A DNA stretch of 64,000 nucleotides from Hyphomicrobium sp. (GCA_013141015.1 JABFRT010000031.1:20465-84464), one strand, 5' to 3'; positions 36,533 through 45,133 are shown, numbered from the stretch's first letter. Numbers and translations are program-made. The notes: a model not told the origin generated them from the letters alone.

Positions 36533-37575
36533 GGCCGCATCCCGAGAATAACGGCGGCGACGCGGCGCGCGGTTTCGTGCCATGTCGGCAGCGTGCGGCC
36601 GGCGTCCCAGGCGGCATCCGCCAGCCGGTCGCGCAATTTTTTATCGGTCAAGGCTTGGCGCAAGGCGGCTGCGAGTTCATTGACGTTGCCGGCTTCCACG
36701 TGCAGCGCGACGGCTTGGCCGGCTGTATCGCCAGCTGCTCCACCCGTTGCCGTGACAATCGGAAGTCCGCGCGCCATCGCTTCGGCAAGCACCATGCCGT
36801 AGCCTTCAAATAGCGATGCTGAGACAAACAGATCGGCGCTTTCGTAAATCCGCTCCAGCGTTGCGGGAACGACTTTACCGGCAAGCTTGACGCGATCTCC
36901 AAGGTTGTGGGTTTCAATGGCCGCGCGCAGCGCTTCTACCGCGGCCGGGTGGCGGTCGAGTGCGCCGGCTATCGTCATGCGCCAATCGAGGTCGGTGATT
37001 TTGGCGAGAGCTTCGACCAGAACGTCATAGCCCTTGCGCGGCAGCACCGCACCAACCGACAGAATTTGCAGCGGCATGCCCGTGCCTGTGGCGCGGCCGG
37101 CTGGATCGGTGCCCGGCTCGGCAACCGTCATTTTATGCGGTGACAGGTTCAAGTGTTCGGTCAGGATGCGTTTGGTCGCGCGGCTGGTGACAATGATGTG
37201 GTCAGCCCGTTGCAGGGCAGCCGTCTCGCTGCCGCGCAATTCGAGTTTGCGGGCGTGCGGCAATCCCGTTTCAAGAAACAGCGGATGATGGACCAGAGCG
37301 ATCACGCGGCCATCCAAGGCGTCGAGCATGGGCTTGGTGAACGCACCATAGGCAAGCCCGTCGACTACCAAAACAGATGGCGTGACGCGGTCAGCCAGGA
37401 CGCGCAGCGTCTCCGCGATGTCCGCGTCTGTGGGATTGGGGAAGCTTCCCGGCAAGGCCAAATGGGTGACGCTGACGCCGAAATCCGCCAAGCGCTCCAT
37501 CACGCGCCGGTCATAGGCATAGCCGCCGGTGGGGCTTCTCAAATCGCCGGGTACTGCAAAAATGGCTTCAGGCAC
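36529..37575 (-). CDS. Glycosyltransferase family 4 (pteridine-type cluster)
   Basis: I chose the GTG at 37575, which overlaps the end of the PTPS-like gene by eight bases; the frame extends further upstream but that part lies within the PTPS-like coding sequence. The 348-residue GT-B protein has an N-terminal Gly-rich acceptor loop (LRSPTGGYAYDRRVM), the donor-side segments LQILSVGAVLPRKGYDVLVEAL and LFVSASLFEGYGMVLAEAMARGLP, and the E-x7-E pattern. It should transfer a sugar from a nucleotide donor. The setting between PTPS-like and methyltransferase genes makes a small GTP-derived heterocycle a plausible acceptor (inference); lipid or glycan acceptors remain possible. Confidence 0.88.
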   Translation of the reverse strand: MPEAIFAVPGDLRSPTGGYAYDRRVMERLADFGVSVTHLALPGSFPNPTDADIAETLRVLADRVTPSVLVVDGLAYGAFTKPMLDALDGRVIALVHHPLFLETGLPHARKLELRGSETAALQRADHIIVTSRATKRILTEHLNLSPHKMTVAEPGTDPAGRATGTGMPLQILSVGAVLPRKGYDVLVEALAKITDLDWRMTIAGALDRHPAAVEALRAAIETHNLGDRVKLAGKVVPATLERIYESADLFVSASLFEGYGMVLAEAMARGLPIVTATGGAAGDTAGQAVALHVEAGNVNELAAALRQALTDKKLRDRLADAAWDAGRTLPTWHETARRVAAVILGMRP

Positions 37576-37973
37576 GCAAGGATCCCTCGAATGTTGCCCG
37601 CGCCAGATCCGTTTCCGATAGCGTGACGCGTATCCGCGACAGCGTTTGGCCGTCGTCACCAAGCGCACCCTCGCGGGCTGCGGCGGCTATGGCATTGAAG
37701 ATGTAGCGGCAGAGAAATTCGGTGGTGGTCAGGACGCCTTTGAATTGCGGCAGCGCGTCGAGATTCTGATAAGACAAAGGCTTCAAGGTTTTGGAGAGCA
37801 CGTCAAGCGCCGCGCCGATATCAACCACCACATTCTGCGCGGTCAGATGTTCGCGGTAAAACGCGACGTCAACCACAAAATGTTGCGCCGTGCATGTTCT
37901 GCGCCGGACCGAAAAACGTATCTGGCAGGGAATGGGCGATCATGATGCGGTCGCGGACTTCGACGGAGTACAT
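37568..37973 (-). pseudogene. 6-pyruvoyl-tetrahydropterin synthase-like gene, frameshifted
   Basis: Reading from ATG 37973 (AGGAA about ten bases upstream) gives MYSVEVRDRIMIAHSLP and FFGPAQNMHGATF, then a stop. Dropping one T from the TTTT run at 37880-37877 restores FVVDVAFYREHLTAQNVVVD and an open frame to 37568, about 134 residues in all, normal for the QueD/PTPS fold. Compared with QueD the active site is altered: HGH reads HGA, no catalytic cysteine precedes it, and the LDH motif reads LSYQNLD. Asp in VVDIG, TTEF and the C-terminal Glu are kept. The gene is coupled to the MDR and GT4 genes. The frameshift may be real or an assembly error. Confidence 0.8.
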
Positions 37974-37987
37974 GGTGCGGGCGGTTC

Positions 37988-39031
37988 CTAGTTATTGGCG
38001 TAACGCAGGATCGGGCAGGGGGCGGATGCGCCGCCTGCCAATATTTGCGGCATCGCGGCGGGCGCGTCTTCGAAAGCAATCTCGTCTCGCACCAGTGCAT
38101 CAAGGCGCGCGTCGTCGAGAAGCGCGATGGCCTTGGCGAGCCGCTGGCGATGGGTGATTGTGGCCCGCAGCGCCGGCGCGATATGGCCGACTTGCGATGA
38201 GATGATCTGCAACCGGCGGCTATGGAAGGCCCCGCCAAGGCGCACCGTTGCTGCCCGCGCGCCATACCAGCTCATCTCGATAATCCGCCCTTCAAACGCA
38301 GAGGCGTTGATGGCTGTGTCAAGGCCCGCACCTGTCGCCGAGGTGTGAAAGACGATGCGGTTATCAGCCGGCAGGCTGTCCAGTATAGCAAACTTTAGCC
38401 CGAGTTCTGCCGCGAAGTCCGCGCGCGCGCCGTCGATGTCGGTGACGACAACTTCGGTCCCGGCGATCCGCCGCGCCAGATAGGCAACCAGCAGCCCGAC
38501 GATGCCAGCGCCAACGACGGCGACTTTATCGCCGGGCAGCGTGCCAGCGTCCCAATGGGCGTTCAATGCGGTTTCCATGTTGGCGGCGAGCGTCGCACGT
38601 TTTGCCGGGATGTGGTCCGGAATAATGGCCAGCATATCCTCGGCCACTTGAAAGGCGTCTTGGTGTGGATGCAAGCAGAACACGGTTTTGCCGAGTAGCG
38701 CGTCGGATCCCGCCGTCACGACGCCCGTCGCTGAATAGCCGTATTTGACGGGGTAGGGAAACGCCCCGGCCTGGAATGGCGCGCGCATCCGGGCCCACTC
38801 GCTTTCGGGCACCTCACCGTTGGCAACGAGACGCTCGGTGCCGCGGCTTATGGCGCTATAACGGGTGGCGACGCGAGCTTCTCCCGGGCGGGGTGCGGCC
38901 AAGCGTTCGGTGCGCAATTCCGCGACGCCGGGCTTGACGTACCACAGGCTCTTCGCCACGACGATCTGGCCTTGGCTGCGCCGCGGGGCGGTGGCTGCCG
39001 GATCAGAGGCGCTGACGGGCTTTTGGTGCAT
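37988..39031 (-). CDS. MDR-superfamily dehydrogenase (zinc alcohol dehydrogenase fold)
   Basis: This 347-residue medium-chain dehydrogenase (ATG at 39031) has an N-terminal GroES-like part with YSAISRGTERLVANGEVP. That segment replaces the usual CGSDxH zinc loop, so the catalytic zinc cysteine is absent. PFPYPVKYGYSATGVV and the cofactor loop VAVVGAGIVGLLVAYLARR (about 174-192) follow, and TDIDGARADFAAELG suggests NAD rather than NADP. This pattern resembles BchC-like and related dehydrogenases. It is the first gene of the minus-strand unit MDR, PTPS-like, GT4, methyltransferase. Its start lies only 20 bases from the divergent opgH start. Confidence 0.87.
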   Translation of the reverse strand: MHQKPVSASDPAATAPRRSQGQIVVAKSLWYVKPGVAELRTERLAAPRPGEARVATRYSAISRGTERLVANGEVPESEWARMRAPFQAGAFPYPVKYGYSATGVVTAGSDALLGKTVFCLHPHQDAFQVAEDMLAIIPDHIPAKRATLAANMETALNAHWDAGTLPGDKVAVVGAGIVGLLVAYLARRIAGTEVVVTDIDGARADFAAELGLKFAILDSLPADNRIVFHTSATGAGLDTAINASAFEGRIIEMSWYGARAATVRLGGAFHSRRLQIISSQVGHIAPALRATITHRQRLAKAIALLDDARLDALVRDEIAFEDAPAAMPQILAGGASAPCPILRYANN

Positions 39032-39051
39032 AACAGGTATTGACCAGGACG

Positions 39052-40861
39052 ATGGGCGTTCCGACGGATAGCTTTGACAGCCCGCTGCCGGGCATTGACG
39101 CCCCAAGCCTTAGCTCACCGGCGGGGTTACAGGCAAACGCCACGCTTAACGGGCGGCGCGCGGTGGTGCTGGCCATCAACCTTTTGACCTGGGGGCTGCT
39201 GCTTTTTTGGATGGCGTCGATCCTGGCCACTGGCGGGTGGACGGCTGCCGATTGGGTTATATTCACGTGCTTCGTGCTCGGAACGCCCTGGTCGGTGCTC
39301 GGCTTTTGGAACGCTGTGATCGGGTTGTGGCAGTTGTCGCGGGGCCGGGCGGGGCTGGCCGATGTCGCGCCGTTTCTAGCCGCAGCTGACGGGCTGGCGC
39401 CGCTTGCTACCCGCACGGCTGTTCTGATGACTTTGCGCAACGAAGACCCGTCGCGGGCGTTGCTGCGTTTGAAGACCGTCAAGACGAGCCTGGACGCGAC
39501 CGGTGAGGGATCAGCATTCAGCTATTTCATTTTGAGCGATACGGACCGGGCGGATGTGGCCGCAGCCGAGGAGCGCCTGGTTGACACTTGGCGCGCGGTG
39601 GACGCGGATCGCAACCGCATCGTCTACCGGCGGCGCACGGACAACACCGGCTTCAAAGCCGGTAACGTACGGGATTTCTGCGAGCGCTGGGGCGCGGACT
39701 ATGAACTCATGCTGCCGCTCGACGCCGACAGCCTGATGACCGGCGGCGCAATCCGCGCCCTTGTACGCATTATGCAGGCGCATCCCAAAATCGGCATACT
39801 GCAAAGTCTCGTCGTTGGCATGCCGTCACGCTCTGCGTTCGCGCGGATTTTCCAATTCGGCATGCGCCACGGCATGCGCGCCTACACGATGGGGCAGGCG
39901 TGGTGGGTTGGTGAATGCGGGCCATATTGGGGGCACAACGCTCTTGTCCGCATCAAGCCGTTCGCCGGAACAGTGTGATCTTCCTATTCTCCCGGGCAAG
40001 CCGCCGCTGGGCGGCCATGTGTTGTCGCACGATCAGGTCGAAGCAACGCTGATGCGGCGCGCAGGGTTCGAGGTGCGCGTGATGCCGGTCGAAGGCGGAT
40101 CGTACGAAGAAAACCCTCCCGATGCACTCGCCTTCATCGGCCGCGATGTGCGCTGGTGCCAGGGTAATATGCAGTATCTGAAGTTGCTCGGATTACCGGG
40201 GCTGAAACCTGTCAGCCGGTTTCAATTGGTCTGGGCTATTTTGATGTTCGTTGGAATTCCGGCTTGGACGCTGATGATCGCGCTGCTTCCCGTCGCGGCG
40301 ATTGAAGCGCAAGGGTTGGCAGATTTTCCTGTGGCATCGGCGAAGTCGCTTTATGTTGTGTTCCTGCTGATGTATTTGAGTCCTAAACTTGCAGGGCTTG
40401 TTGATGCAGTGACGACGAAGGGTGAAGTGCAGCGCTTCGGCGGCGGGTTGCGCTTCGGATTGAGCGCGGCAATTGAAATCGTGTTCTCGTTCCTGCAAGG
40501 AGCGGTCACCACCATCCGCACGTCGCTGTTCATGATCGGCTTGCTGTTTGGCAAATCGATTGTCTGGAGCGGCCAAAAGCGCGACGGCGATGGTGTGACG
40601 TGGACGGCAGCCGTCGCGGCTCTCTGGCCGCAACTCGTGTTCGGCCTCGCGGTCTGCGGGGCGCTGTATCTGATCTCACCAACCGTACTGCTGTGGAGCC
40701 TGCCGCTGACCGCTGGATATCTGCTGGCCATTCCTTTTACGGTGCTGACGGCCAAACCCGCGCTTGGCCGCTTCATGCTGCGCCACGGGCTTGCTGGTAT
40801 CCCTGAAGACTTCGTGCCGCCGCCGGAGATTGCCAGCATTCAAGCGCCGGAGGCCGGCTGA
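39052..40861 (+). pseudogene. Glucan glucosyltransferase OpgH/MdoH-like, frameshifted
   Basis: The first frame (ATG 39052, AGGAC upstream) encodes two N-terminal helices and a GT2 domain with LPLDADSLMTGGAI and WVGECGPYWGHNALVRIKPFAG, then stops at 39978. The next frame resumes with EQCDLPILPGKPPLGGHVLSHDQ, RDVRWCQGNMQYLKLLGLPG and the C-terminal helices. The join is exact if one G of 39967-39968 is removed (FA then EQCDLP), giving about 602 residues. OpgH/MdoH enzymes polymerise beta-glucan backbones for osmoregulated periplasmic glucans. All motifs are otherwise intact, so this is either a very recent inactivation or a sequence error. The FkbM gene starts one base after the stop. Confidence 0.82.
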
Positions 40862-40862
40862 C

Positions 40863-41612
40863 ATGGTGTCGGATGCTTTGAAGGGCGTGTTCCGCTCATT
40901 GCGGGTTTATCACGGGGCACAGGCGCCCAAAGATGAGATGGATGCGCTCTACGCGCACTTTGTTCAGCCGGGTGATCTGGTTTTCGATATCGGCGCGCAC
41001 GTTGGCGACCGCATCTCATCTTTCCGGCGGCTGGACGCCCGTGTCGTCGCGCTGGAGCCGCAACCGTTGTTGCAGCGGGCGCTGCGTTTGATCCATGGCC
41101 GCGACCGCCACGTGTTCCTGATGCCGGCGGTGGCTGCTGCCCAATCCGGCGCCATGACGCTGCATGTCAACACGCGCAACCCGACCGTATCGACCCTGTC
41201 GGACGCATTCATGGTCGAAGCGTTGGACGCCGATGGATGGCGAGGGCAAGCCTGGGATGCGGCGATCACAGTGCCCGCGGTAACGCTCGACCGGTTGATC
41301 GGTGCGTTTGGCCCGCCGACCTTCATTAAGATCGACGTCGAGGGGTTCGAGGACGAAGTGCTCCGCGGCTTGACGCAAGCGGTTCCCACGTTGTCGTTCG
41401 AGTTTACGACCATCGCCCGCGACGTGGCGCAGCGCTGCCTGACGATGCTCGCAGCACTCGGTCCCTATCGCTTTGACATCGCTTTGGGGGAAAGCCAAAC
41501 TTTCACCTTCGGGCGCTGGGTCTCCGTCACAGAAATGTCTCAACACTTGGAGCATTTGCCGCACGCTGCAAACTCCGGCGACGTCTATGCCGTGCTTGCA
41601 GAGGATGCGTAA
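40863..41612 (+). CDS. FkbM family methyltransferase
   Basis: The ATG at 40863 lies just after the opgH stop and gives 249 residues; in-frame starts further upstream lie inside opgH. SAM-binding DLVFDIGAHVGDRISSFRRL (about 39-58) and the FkbM hallmark TFIKIDVEGFEDEVLRGL (about 153-170) are clear, as is LSFEFTTI. FkbM enzymes O-methylate sugars or natural products. Its coupling to opgH suggests modification of a glucan or a related envelope sugar (inference). Confidence 0.9.
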   Translation: MVSDALKGVFRSLRVYHGAQAPKDEMDALYAHFVQPGDLVFDIGAHVGDRISSFRRLDARVVALEPQPLLQRALRLIHGRDRHVFLMPAVAAAQSGAMTLHVNTRNPTVSTLSDAFMVEALDADGWRGQAWDAAITVPAVTLDRLIGAFGPPTFIKIDVEGFEDEVLRGLTQAVPTLSFEFTTIARDVAQRCLTMLAALGPYRFDIALGESQTFTFGRWVSVTEMSQHLEHLPHAANSGDVYAVLAEDA

Positions 41613-41646
41613 ACTCATGCCATCAACACCACGTCTGGAGAAGTCT

Positions 41647-42660
41647 ATGCGCACGCTTCCTACCCTAGTCGCGGCACTCGCCGTTGGTTTGCTGTCGAGT
41701 GCCTCACTCTCGAGCGCGCGCGCAGCCTCCCTCGATGGCTTGGCGGTCGATGTCAAGAACGAGAGCGAGCCGGTGTTGTGCGCCGAAAAGGACAACGTCG
41801 CAGTCTCGTTCGCCAACAAGGATGTACGCTCGTTCCGTATCGAGGCCGCGCATCCCGTGTATCTGTCTGCCGGTATGCGCGACAATTTCGAGGCTGACTG
41901 GACCGCGTGCGATATGAGCGCCGATCCGTCGTACGCAGCACCCGGCCAGCCGCGCAAAGTCACGCTCTACGAAGAGACCGAGCTGTGGGTTGTCGGCTAT
42001 GCATTTCCCGCCTTCTGGCGTCCGTCAACGGCCACCGTGCGGATCGGTGACCGCGTCGAGAAGGGCTTGCATCTGTTGCAGGTCTGGGTATTGCGCACCG
42101 ATGGCGCCGAGGAAGTGCTGGTGCTGTACCCGCAAGACGGCTATTGGCGCCCGCGCCCGATGACACCGCCCAACATGCGCAACACAGGTTACGGCTCGTC
42201 TTTCCTGGTCGGCCCAGTTGAAGTTGATGGCCGTCCGCTGGTCAAGTTCAAGGAAGTGGCGTTCGATCCGAAAAACCGAACGTTCACGATGACGTTTGAG
42301 AAGGGCGGCTCGGCAACGCTGAAAATGGCGAGTGTCGATTCCAACAAGCTCGCGCTCGACGTGGCGTTTGAGAAGGGCATAGAGGGCGGACCGTTTGCAA
42401 TGTTGCGCTCGATGTACGTGACCGAGTTCAACAACGACATGGCCCGCATCGCGGTGCGCGAGAAGGGTGCCAAGAGCTGGCGCGAAGACAACATCATGAA
42501 GTTCGATCACGCCAAGGCGACCGACATCTGGATGGGGCGCCTGTCGCCGTCGCAGCACAACACGTCGGCGCCGGACGTCGTGTTCAATAGCTTCTCGGAT
42601 GGCCCATATCCGAAGCGCCCAAAGAGCGAACCACCGCCAACGATTGAACCGAAGAAGTAA
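41647..42660 (+). CDS. Exported protein of unknown function next to OpgH/FkbM
   Basis: The ATG at 41647, with GGAGA six bases upstream, gives 337 residues. A signal peptide is clear (LPTLVAALAVGLLSSASL, SSARAAS; cleavage near residue 26). The mature protein is beta-rich with conserved-looking segments (VLCAEKDNVAVSFANKDVRSF, DWTACDMSADPSY, WVVGYAFPAFWRPSTA) and a Pro-rich C terminus. I recognise no family; a periplasmic protein acting with the upstream glucan genes is possible. A GC-rich hairpin (CGCCCG/CGGGCG, 42678-42695) follows between this gene and the convergent HAD gene but lacks a T-run. Confidence 0.78.
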   Translation: MRTLPTLVAALAVGLLSSASLSSARAASLDGLAVDVKNESEPVLCAEKDNVAVSFANKDVRSFRIEAAHPVYLSAGMRDNFEADWTACDMSADPSYAAPGQPRKVTLYEETELWVVGYAFPAFWRPSTATVRIGDRVEKGLHLLQVWVLRTDGAEEVLVLYPQDGYWRPRPMTPPNMRNTGYGSSFLVGPVEVDGRPLVKFKEVAFDPKNRTFTMTFEKGGSATLKMASVDSNKLALDVAFEKGIEGGPFAMLRSMYVTEFNNDMARIAVREKGAKSWREDNIMKFDHAKATDIWMGRLSPSQHNTSAPDVVFNSFSDGPYPKRPKSEPPPTIEPKK

Positions 42661-42711
42661 ACAATAGGCGTCTCCTTCGCCCGTACAGCCGGGCGGGGGC
42701 GAGGGAGATAG

Positions 42712-43608
42712 CTACCAGACCAGCTCAACCATCGCGCCGATGGCGGTGGGTGTGCCGGGCGGGAAGAGTGCTGCAAGTTTCAGGGCGGACAAGAATTCGC
42801 CGTCCATGGCTTCGTGCTTATGAATTCCGCTCGCGACAAACAGCGCGTCGCAACCAAAGTTTTCAGCGCCCTTCAAATCGGTGCGGATCGCGTCGCCGAT
42901 GACCAGCGCCTTGCGGCGCGGCACGTTGGTATCACGTAGTGCTTCTGCCTTGTGGTGAGCGGTCTCATAAGCCGAGAGATGGGGCTTGCCGGCCCAGAAT
43001 ACCGCCCCGCCCATATGCTGATAGATGTCGGCAATCGCGCCCGCGCAATAGAGAATCGTGCCGCCGACATCGACAATTAGATCCGGGTTGGCGCAGACGA
43101 ACGGCAGGTTCATCGCCAATGAACGGTCAAGCAGCGGACGGTAATCCTCGGGCCGTTCGTTCCGGTCATCGTTGAGGCCGGTGCAGATGATCGCTTCGGC
43201 ATCCTCAAGCGCCACAGAGCGGGCGTTCAGCGCCTTGAACAGTGCTTGATCCCGGTCCTGCGGGCCGATGCAATGGAGTGCCGAAAATCCGCGCTCGGCT
43301 ACATGGGTCAATGCGATATCGCCCGACGAGACAATGTCGTCCCAGGCATCGCGTGGCACATGGCGCGAGGCCAGCATGTCGGCGACGCGCTTTTTGGGAA
43401 CCGGCGCGTTTGAAACGAGAATGACGGTGCCGCCTTCGGCACGAAAGCGTTTCAAGGCGGCGCAGGCGCCGTCAAATGCCACCAACCCGTTATGGACCAC
43501 GCCCCAGACGTCGCAGAACAGCACGTCGTAGCGGTTCAGCAGTTCGCCAGCCGCCGCGAGGATCGGCGGAGCGCGATGACTGCGTGCCTCTGAGGGTGTT
43601 TTTGGCAA
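42712..43608 (-). CDS. HAD-superfamily IIA hydrolase (TIGR01459-like)
   Basis: The best start is a TTG at 43608 with AAGGG five bases upstream, giving 298 residues. HAD motif I reads FCDVWGVVHNG (about 30-40), with Trp at the second Asp position as is usual in this subgroup. VILVSNAP is motif II, and GKPHLSAYETA followed by LVIGDAIRTDLKGAENFGCDALFV provides motifs III and IV. The C2 cap identifies class IIA (NagD-like), acting on small phosphorylated metabolites. The protein is full length. It lies at the chromosomal border of the island, 27 bases from the tRNA fragment. Confidence 0.9.
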   Translation of the reverse strand: MPKTPSEARSHRAPPILAAAGELLNRYDVLFCDVWGVVHNGLVAFDGACAALKRFRAEGGTVILVSNAPVPKKRVADMLASRHVPRDAWDDIVSSGDIALTHVAERGFSALHCIGPQDRDQALFKALNARSVALEDAEAIICTGLNDDRNERPEDYRPLLDRSLAMNLPFVCANPDLIVDVGGTILYCAGAIADIYQHMGGAVFWAGKPHLSAYETAHHKAEALRDTNVPRRKALVIGDAIRTDLKGAENFGCDALFVASGIHKHEAMDGEFLSALKLAALFPPGTPTAIGAMVELVW

Positions 43609-43634
43609 GGCGCCCTTGCGAGAATTGGGAAAAA

Positions 43635-43680
43635 TGGTGCCGACTGTAGGATTTGAACCTACGACCCCCTGATTACAAAT
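43635..43680 (-). tRNA. 3' half of a tRNA-Thr(TGT) gene, island attachment site
   Basis: Read on the minus strand, these 46 bases are anticodon loop ATTTGTAATCAG, variable loop, T-arm (GTAGGTTCAAATCCTAC) and the 3' acceptor strand AGTCGGC followed by ACCA. They match the 3' part of an alphaproteobacterial tRNA-Thr with anticodon TGT. The 5' half is replaced by unrelated DNA from 43681, with a tyrosine integrase gene starting 160 bases further on. This is the arrangement left at the distal att site when an element inserts into a tRNA 3' end. The fragment cannot fold into a tRNA. The intact copy should lie at the other end of the island, beyond the window. Confidence 0.82.
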
Positions 43681-43840
43681 GGTGCTTCAAAGCACTCCGG
43701 GAGGTTCGTAGGCTTGCCGTGGCTTACTTAACTAATTGATTCGTAGACGTTTGTGTTTCCGTATGCTTCCTTTTGTCTTCAGTGATTTCGCTTTCGGTGG
43801 CGCCCCGGTGGCGCCCCCGGACATTATCAGGGAGACACGT

Positions 43841-45133
43841 ATGGACAAGCTGAAACTCACCAAGCGTGTCGTGGATGCGGCGAAGCCGAGGGGCGCTCGT
43901 TACACGCTTTGGGATTGCGAGGTGCATGGCTTGGGGCTGCGGGTTTCGCCGTCAGGGTTTAAGAGCTGGGTCGTCGAGTACCGGCCGGGTGAAGGTGGGC
44001 GGCGCATTAGTAAGCGAAAGCTCACGCTTGGACCGCTTAGTAAGCTCACTCCAGATCAGGCACGCAAGGCTGCCCACGAAACTCTTTCAAAGGCTCGACT
44101 TGGCAGCGATCCTGCGGACGAAAAAAGTGCGGCACGGCGGGCCATGTCCTTCGAAGATCTGACAAAGGATTTTTTGTCCGCCCATGTCGCGTTGAAGCGC
44201 AAGCCAAGAACCTTGGAGGGGTACCGGTTTCTCCTTGAACATATGGCGGTTCCGGCGTTGGGCCGGCTGAAAGCTAAAGACGTGAAACGTGCCGATGTCG
44301 CGCGCCTGCATGCAAAGCATTCGGCAAAGCTCTATCAGGCCAATCGAATGCTGGCGGTCATCAGTTCGGTCTACACATTCGCGGCTAAACGTGGCGTGGT
44401 TCCTGAAGGCTTCAATCCCGCTCGCGGTGTCGAAAAGTTTCCGGAAAAAAGCCGCGAACGATTTTTGACCGTTGAGGAGCTCGACCGCCTTGGTGCCGCG
44501 ATCCGTGAAGCAGAAGCGGATGGCATTGCCTGGGAAATTGATGAAGCAAGCCCGACGGCAAAACATGTCCCATGTAAAATGGATCGAATGACACGCATCG
44601 GTCCTCACGCGGCTGCTGCGCTGCGGCTCTACTTGCTAACTGGCGCGCGGCTTCGTGAAATCCTGCATTTGCGTTGGGAGGAAGTCGATTTTGAGCGCGG
44701 CATGATCTTTCTTCCTGACAGCAAGACTGGGCGCAAGCCGATCATTTTGAATGCACCCGCCTTGGATATCATCGCGGGGCTGCCCAAGCTGGGTGCTTAC
44801 GTGATCGCGGGCAATGATCCGTCGAAGCCGCGCGCTGATCTTCACCGGCCTTGGAAGGCCGTTGCCACGCGCGCGGGTCTGGGAGAGGTACGAATTCACG
44901 ATCTTCGCCACACCTTTGCATCGTTTGGTGCCGGTGGCGGGTTTGGGCTTCCAATGATCGGCAAACTTTTAGGGCACAAGCAGGCGGCGACCACGCAACG
45001 CTACGCCCATTTAGATAACGATCCGCTTCGTCGGGCGACGGGTGCAATCGGGGCCAGCATTGCCGCTGCCATGGGGATGCAGCCGAGTGGAGAAGTTATA
45101 TCGCTGAATAGGGCACGAAAGGTTGGAAGGTAG
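43841..45133 (+). CDS. Site-specific tyrosine integrase (P4/phage type)
   Basis: The ATG at 43841 has AGGGAG eight bases upstream; 430 residues. The N-terminal arm-binding domain is of DUF4102 type (LTKRVVDAAKPRGARYTLWDCEVHGLGLRV), followed by a SAM-like core-binding region (about 104-190) and a catalytic domain with Arg270 (TGARLREIL), His353-x-x-Arg356 (HDLRHT), His379 (LGHKQ) and Tyr388 (TQRYAH). All catalytic residues are present, so it may be active. It should integrate and excise the island at the adjacent tRNA-Thr 3' end. No excisionase gene is visible next to it. Confidence 0.95.
   Translation: MDKLKLTKRVVDAAKPRGARYTLWDCEVHGLGLRVSPSGFKSWVVEYRPGEGGRRISKRKLTLGPLSKLTPDQARKAAHETLSKARLGSDPADEKSAARRAMSFEDLTKDFLSAHVALKRKPRTLEGYRFLLEHMAVPALGRLKAKDVKRADVARLHAKHSAKLYQANRMLAVISSVYTFAAKRGVVPEGFNPARGVEKFPEKSRERFLTVEELDRLGAAIREAEADGIAWEIDEASPTAKHVPCKMDRMTRIGPHAAAALRLYLLTGARLREILHLRWEEVDFERGMIFLPDSKTGRKPIILNAPALDIIAGLPKLGAYVIAGNDPSKPRADLHRPWKAVATRAGLGEVRIHDLRHTFASFGAGGGFGLPMIGKLLGHKQAATTQRYAHLDNDPLRRATGAIGASIAAAMGMQPSGEVISLNRARKVGR

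Noticed and set aside
39761..40861. The second opgH frame as an independent gene starting at 39761
   Set aside because: Its first 75 codons overlap the first frame and encode no recognisable protein; homology begins only after the frameshift point.
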